In this document: one piece after another, positions 60,254 through 64,000 of the stretch
Layout: every line of letters begins with the position of its first letter
Numbering within the stretch: the first letter of the stretch is position 1
Source of the DNA: Agarivorans litoreus
GTDB lineage: Bacteria; Pseudomonadota; Gammaproteobacteria; Enterobacterales; Celerinatantimonadaceae
DNA length: 64,000 bases
Reading direction: 5' to 3'
Assembly (NCBI RefSeq): GCF_019649015.1
Contig: NZ_BLPI01000001.1
Span: forward strand, 4,266,934 to 4,330,933
The notes under the pieces: generated by a model
Databases searched by the model: none
What the model was told of the DNA's origin: nothing
Seen by the model: only the letters and a program-made list of their open reading frames with translations
Position numbers and translations under genes: made by a program

Positions 60254-61846
60254 ATGAGGCTAATTCTGACTGTTCTGGCGATTGTTGGAGTGCTAAACCC
60301 AAGTTTATTAGTCAGCGCCTTGGGCTTTAAAGAGGTGCCCACAAACGCCAATTCACTCATCCAACAATGGCACAAACAAGAACAGCAAGCCCAAGGAGGG
60401 GAGTTTGGCTCACATGGTTGGTGGCCATGGGGAGTAGGCGGGTTTGACTACGATAACGACGGCGACGTAGATCTTTACTTATCTCATCATGGTACCCCTG
60501 GCGGAAAAATTTTAGTTAATCAGTTAATACCTAGCGGCGTTCTAGAATTTAACATCCTTAGCACCAAACAAAAGTTACCAAGTGCCGACGACAAACCATG
60601 GTTTTTTGATTTTGATGGTGATGGTTGGCTCGATATAGCCGCTTTTTCTGATGAGAAAAAAAATCCTTATGTTATGAATAAGCAAGGTGAATTCGAAGTA
60701 GCTTCGCCCAAGGAAACCTTTTCTCCGGTGTCTTATCCCAAAACGGTGTTAGACATTAATCAAGATGGGTACTTAGACTTAGATGCAGGGCGCAAGGGCG
60801 CGTTCTACTACCAAGCAGATAAACAAATATTTCAACACGATAAAAACTACAGTTCCAGCGACAATCATTTATTGCCCGCTAAATACCAACAAATAGAACA
60901 AGAGCTAAAGGCCAACAACAAAAAGAACCGTTTTTTCCGTTCTAATACCTACCAACACTTTATAAATCGTTCGCCAATACCAAGCCCCATGCTTACACCC
61001 ATTGATCTCAATAACGATCAACAAAGTGACATAATCGTAGCTGGGCATGGTGGTTATGGTGGCGATCACCTTGGCTGGTATTTTTTGGCCAGTAACTACG
61101 GTTACACACTATCAAATGAGCAGCTTAACCTGCCAGACCACGCTACACCAATCTTTCTCGGCGATCTAAATGGTGACCAGCGCCAAGACTTAATCACTAC
61201 CGGTAAAGGTAAAGGCGACGTCTACCTGCAATCAGACAAAGGTTTTGTTAAGCAAAACTCGCCACTAAGTAAAATGCTAAATGCCGGTGCACCTTATCTT
61301 GTGCGTGTATTTGCAGTAGATTTTGACAACGACAGAGATTTAGATCTGTTACTTTCTAATCCACGTAAAAAATACGGCAAGGTGTGGGAAAATGATGGAA
61401 AAGGCAAGTTTAAACAGGTGTTAAGCTTCAATGGTTGGGACTCCAATCCCGTGTTTATCACAGATTTAAACAACGATTTACGCCAAGATATTGTAATAGG
61501 TGGGGCAACTAATCAACAGCTGCAAGTGTTCTTAAACACCGGTCAAAATCAACAAAATAACCTTTATATTTACCCACGATATAAACATCCAAATCCTTAT
61601 GCGGTTGATGCCATAGTGAAGATATACCAAGGTGAAAAACTAATCGACCAACAAAGGGCGAGGTGGGACGGTCTGCCTTTGGTGTTTTCTTTAGGAAAGC
61701 TGAGTAAAGTAAGCGCAGAAATAACGTTTAGTGATGGAACTATAGAGCGTTATGAAAATTTAGTGGCTAATCACAGTTACACGCTTATCTATAAGGGCGG
61801 TAAGTTCATAGGCCATATTTCAGCGCACTTAGTTGCGTTGTATTAG
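60254..61846 (+). CDS. FG-GAP/VCBS repeat protein with ASPIC-UnbV-like C-terminus
   Basis: A 530-residue exported protein (signal peptide about 1-22). It has at least seven calcium-binding FG-GAP-type loops of the form D-x-D/N-x-D/N: DYDNDGDVD, DFDGDGWLD, DINQDGYLD, DLNNDQQSD, DLNGDQRQD, DFDNDRDLD and DLNNDLRQD, consistent with a beta-propeller. The C-terminus has the FSDGTIERYENL pattern seen in ASPIC/UnbV domains. Probably a surface or secreted calcium-binding protein; ligand unknown. Confidence 0.8.
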   Translation: MRLILTVLAIVGVLNPSLLVSALGFKEVPTNANSLIQQWHKQEQQAQGGEFGSHGWWPWGVGGFDYDNDGDVDLYLSHHGTPGGKILVNQLIPSGVLEFNILSTKQKLPSADDKPWFFDFDGDGWLDIAAFSDEKKNPYVMNKQGEFEVASPKETFSPVSYPKTVLDINQDGYLDLDAGRKGAFYYQADKQIFQHDKNYSSSDNHLLPAKYQQIEQELKANNKKNRFFRSNTYQHFINRSPIPSPMLTPIDLNNDQQSDIIVAGHGGYGGDHLGWYFLASNYGYTLSNEQLNLPDHATPIFLGDLNGDQRQDLITTGKGKGDVYLQSDKGFVKQNSPLSKMLNAGAPYLVRVFAVDFDNDRDLDLLLSNPRKKYGKVWENDGKGKFKQVLSFNGWDSNPVFITDLNNDLRQDIVIGGATNQQLQVFLNTGQNQQNNLYIYPRYKHPNPYAVDAIVKIYQGEKLIDQQRARWDGLPLVFSLGKLSKVSAEITFSDGTIERYENLVANHSYTLIYKGGKFIGHISAHLVALY

Positions 61847-61888
61847 TGGCGACAAGAGTAGGGCAAAGTAAGCACTTTGCCCCCACTA

Positions 61889-62245
61889 CTAAAACTCTTT
61901 TGGCGCAAAGCCGGTTACTTCTTTAACGCCCATTTCACGGCCGAGCGCGGTCATTGGGTGGACTACGACCAAACCCTTTACAGATTTTTTAAGTTTACCC
62001 ATATCTGCTTGTTCTTGTTTAGTAAGCACACGACTAAAGGGAAGGGACTTAACATCACCACCTTGTTGGCTTAACTTTTTAGTTTGCTGGGCTTTTACGC
62101 TTTTTAATTTTTTAGTTAGTGCAGTAATTGTTGTATTGAACTGATTAATCATCACAGTATCACCACGTTCGTGGGCAGCATCTAACTTACGTTTAGCCGT
62201 GTATAATTTATTGTGAATTGATTGAAGTTCATTTTTTAAGTTCAT
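61889..62245 (-). CDS. yibL: YibL family ribosome-associated protein
   Basis: A 118-residue basic protein whose C-terminal half (QADMGKLKKSVKGLVVVHP followed by MTALGREMGVKEVTGF) is nearly the same as E. coli YibL. The N-terminal half is coiled-coil-like and differs. YibL co-purifies with ribosomes; its job is not known. Transcribed opposite to its neighbours. Confidence 0.88.
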   Translation of the reverse strand: MNLKNELQSIHNKLYTAKRKLDAAHERGDTVMINQFNTTITALTKKLKSVKAQQTKKLSQQGGDVKSLPFSRVLTKQEQADMGKLKKSVKGLVVVHPMTALGREMGVKEVTGFAPKEF

Positions 62246-62562
62246 TGTAAATCCTAAGGCTCACGTCGAGCATTCATCATTCGAGGCCTGGTAGCCAATC
62301 GCGTATTATAGCAGTAAGTATGGCTAAGGTTTTACCTTTATAAACAATCTATTTAACCTGAACTCGGGATAAGGAAGTGACGATAACTTTGCAACAAATA
62401 CTTAATCTAGAGTCATGTTTCTGGCGAGACAGTTTGCTTAGTTCAAGGCGAAACTGTGCGTCAATCGCTAGCTTATTGCAAGCAGCTTCAACACCGAATT
62501 AAGTAAAAATAGCGGCTAAAAACCGGTTTATTATTCAGAGCTCAGGTTCTTTAGTGCTTTAA
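62246..62562. other. Intergenic stretch before the recombinase
   Basis: No gene seen between yibL and the recombinase. It contains the yibL promoter and, at the right end, a terminator-like hairpin without an upstream plus-strand gene; a small RNA is possible but nothing more can be shown. Confidence 0.5.
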
Positions 62563-62595
62563 TGCCGATAATGCTATTTATCGGCAATTGTTTTT
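62563..62595 (+). terminator. Orphan terminator-like hairpin
   Basis: Perfect 9-bp stem TGCCGATAA / TTATCGGCA with loop TGCTAT, then ATTGTTTTT. The nearest plus-strand gene ends more than 700 bases upstream and an opposite-strand gene lies between. Confidence 0.65.
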
Positions 62596-62637
62596 AAGGA
62601 TATAATTCCAATATTATTCAGTAAGTTAAATGTGATT

Positions 62638-63927
62638 ATGTTCGCACTTCCACCTGCTATTCCGTTATTCGACTCCCTGCAATATCTTGAAGATGGTAAC
62701 GCTGTTGTTAACCAACATCTTGCCGAAATTACGTTAAGCGCGGTTAGTGATGCCGGTTTTGTTTATGAGTACGCGGTAGATTGGTTGCTAGAGCAGCGCC
62801 ACAGTGAAAACAACTACAAAACCTATCGAAGCGAACTCACTAGCTTTTTACATTGGGCTTATACCGTTGAGCAAATATCCTTATCAATGGTGACACGACG
62901 GGTGCTGAGTAAGTATTTAGACTATTGCTGCAAGCCACCGCAACAGCTAGTCGCTTATCGAAATGTTGCCCAGTTTGTTGTTGATAAACAGCTAAAAGAG
63001 CGAGTGCCAAATCCACAATGGCGGCCATTTTTGGGCAAGAAAGTAGATGGTATTGAGCAGCCTTATCAAATAACTGATAAAGCGTTAAAGACAAAGTTAG
63101 CTATTTTGTCATCGTTCTATGCGTACTTAATCAACGAAGAATATACCGAACGTAACCCAGCCATGGCTTTAATGAAAAATGGCCGATTCAAAACAACAAG
63201 CCAGCACACCATAACTGGCGAAGACCAAGAAGACATAAAGTCCTTTAGTGACCTGCAGTGGTCTTTCGTAATGAGTGCAGCAAATCAATTGGCTAAACAA
63301 AACCCAGAAGATAACGAACGCATTTTATTTTTAGTAAGCCTAATGTACAGCTGCTACTTGCGAATATCTGAGGTGGCAGCAAGGCCAGGATTTTCGCCAA
63401 TTATGGGACAGTTTAAACGGGATACTAAAACCTCAGTATGGGGTTTTTATATACCGCGTAGCAAAGGTGGCAAAAAGCGAACTGTTGCAGTATCAAAACA
63501 ATTACTCGCGGCCTTACAACGGTACCGACGTTTTTTACAATTAACACCGCTGCCGACACCCAATGAAAAAACACCACTGTTTGTAAGGCACCGGGCTGCT
63601 GGTCGTGGCAGAGACAGTGGATTACTTAATGCTAATCTTGGTATTCGCCAACTAAGAGAACAAATCTACATTGTTATCGAACAAGCCGCTAAGCTGGCAG
63701 AAGCAGATGGCTTTGAACAAGATGCCAACGAAATTCGTCAACTCACACCACACAGCATTAGGCACACTGGAATTTCTCACGACATTAACTTAGTGGGCCG
63801 GCCATTATCGCATGTACAAGCCGACGCCGGCCACGACAGCATAGATACCACATCTCAATACTTGCATACATCAAGAGTTGAAAGGCACCAATCTGCTGAA
63901 CACAAGCCTTTGGATCACTTAAAGTAA
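62638..63927 (+). CDS. Tyrosine recombinase / integrase
   Basis: A 429-residue site-specific recombinase (ATG at 62638; an in-frame GTG lies 6 bases upstream). The N-terminal SAM-like core-binding part (about 45-190) is followed by the catalytic domain with Arg in YLRISEV, Lys in RSKGGKKRTVAVS, HSIRHTGISH and GHDSIDTTSQYLHTS, whose final Tyr is the probable nucleophile. It is longer than XerC/D (about 300) by an extended N-terminus. Nothing in the window shows which element it moves; the window ends 73 bases further on. Confidence 0.88.
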   Translation: MFALPPAIPLFDSLQYLEDGNAVVNQHLAEITLSAVSDAGFVYEYAVDWLLEQRHSENNYKTYRSELTSFLHWAYTVEQISLSMVTRRVLSKYLDYCCKPPQQLVAYRNVAQFVVDKQLKERVPNPQWRPFLGKKVDGIEQPYQITDKALKTKLAILSSFYAYLINEEYTERNPAMALMKNGRFKTTSQHTITGEDQEDIKSFSDLQWSFVMSAANQLAKQNPEDNERILFLVSLMYSCYLRISEVAARPGFSPIMGQFKRDTKTSVWGFYIPRSKGGKKRTVAVSKQLLAALQRYRRFLQLTPLPTPNEKTPLFVRHRAAGRGRDSGLLNANLGIRQLREQIYIVIEQAAKLAEADGFEQDANEIRQLTPHSIRHTGISHDINLVGRPLSHVQADAGHDSIDTTSQYLHTSRVERHQSAEHKPLDHLK

Positions 63928-64000
63928 ATACTATTTTTACGTGGAATTACAGGCAAACTCCCGTGGATTGCTAAAAACCCACCCATAAGGCGCATAATGT

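Overview
The window is a chromosomal segment of a marine-type gammaproteobacterium of moderate GC. The order thrS-infC-rpmI-rplT-pheST-ihfA, the ccoNOQP-ccoHIS-fnr-uspE-ttcA block, a NorM-type MATE gene beside ribE, and YibL and FNR proteins very close to the enterobacterial ones all point to the Alteromonadales/Vibrionales branch. A relative of Agarivorans is a guess from gene content only (low to moderate confidence).

Layout. 1-2054: ethanolamine ammonia-lyase eutB (5' end outside the window) and eutC. 2056-4190: two small accessory genes and nifF, with two near-identical ~262 bp inverted-repeat elements (MITE-like). 3195-18850: a nitrogen-fixation accessory region: nifF, the Rnf electron-transfer complex (rnfABCDGEH, minus strand), nifL-nifA, nifB-fdxN-nifQ, then modE-modABC. 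The nitrogenase structural genes nifHDK are absent here. The order matches the Azotobacter type 'rnf-nifLAB-fdxN-nifQ' secondary nif cluster. Sigma-54 (-24/-12) promoters and TGT-N10-ACA NifA sites can be read upstream of nifF, rnfA and nifB, and a sigma-54 site upstream of nifL. Together these genes would deliver low-potential electrons (Rnf, NifF), make the FeMo-cofactor precursor (NifB, FdxN), supply molybdenum (ModABC, NifQ) and control the system (NifL/NifA, ModE).

18952-29506: a reductive pyrimidine degradation locus: an ABC importer with an NMT1/THI5-type binding protein, dihydropyrimidinase, an M20 amidohydrolase (candidate beta-ureidopropionase), a RutR-like TetR regulator and PreT/PreA dihydropyrimidine dehydrogenase. 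Two similar operator palindromes lie in the two divergent promoter regions. 29637-29804: two tRNA-Val(GAC) genes. 29962-33167: DUF3080-like protein, MATE exporter, riboflavin synthase and a Cys-rich small protein. 33374-40452: the conserved thrS-to-ihfA translation block. 40523-44682: an AapJQMP-type amino-acid ABC importer.

45192-56485: sirtuin, lipoprotein glucosaminidase, ttcA, uspE, fnr, a TauE/SafE-type membrane protein and the complete cbb3 oxidase locus (ccoN,O,Q,P and ccoH,I,S), with a perfect FNR box upstream of ccoN. 56974-62245: an HD-GYP response regulator and a REC-REC-kinase hybrid, a Ysc84/SYLF protein, an FG-GAP repeat protein and yibL. 62638-63927: a tyrosine recombinase at the right edge, which may mark the start of a mobile or cassette region outside the window.

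The parts most worth a second look are the nif accessory module with its MITE copies, the shared operator of the pyrimidine locus, the inverted repeat around an FNR-like box between fnr and uspE, and the recombinase at the window edge.
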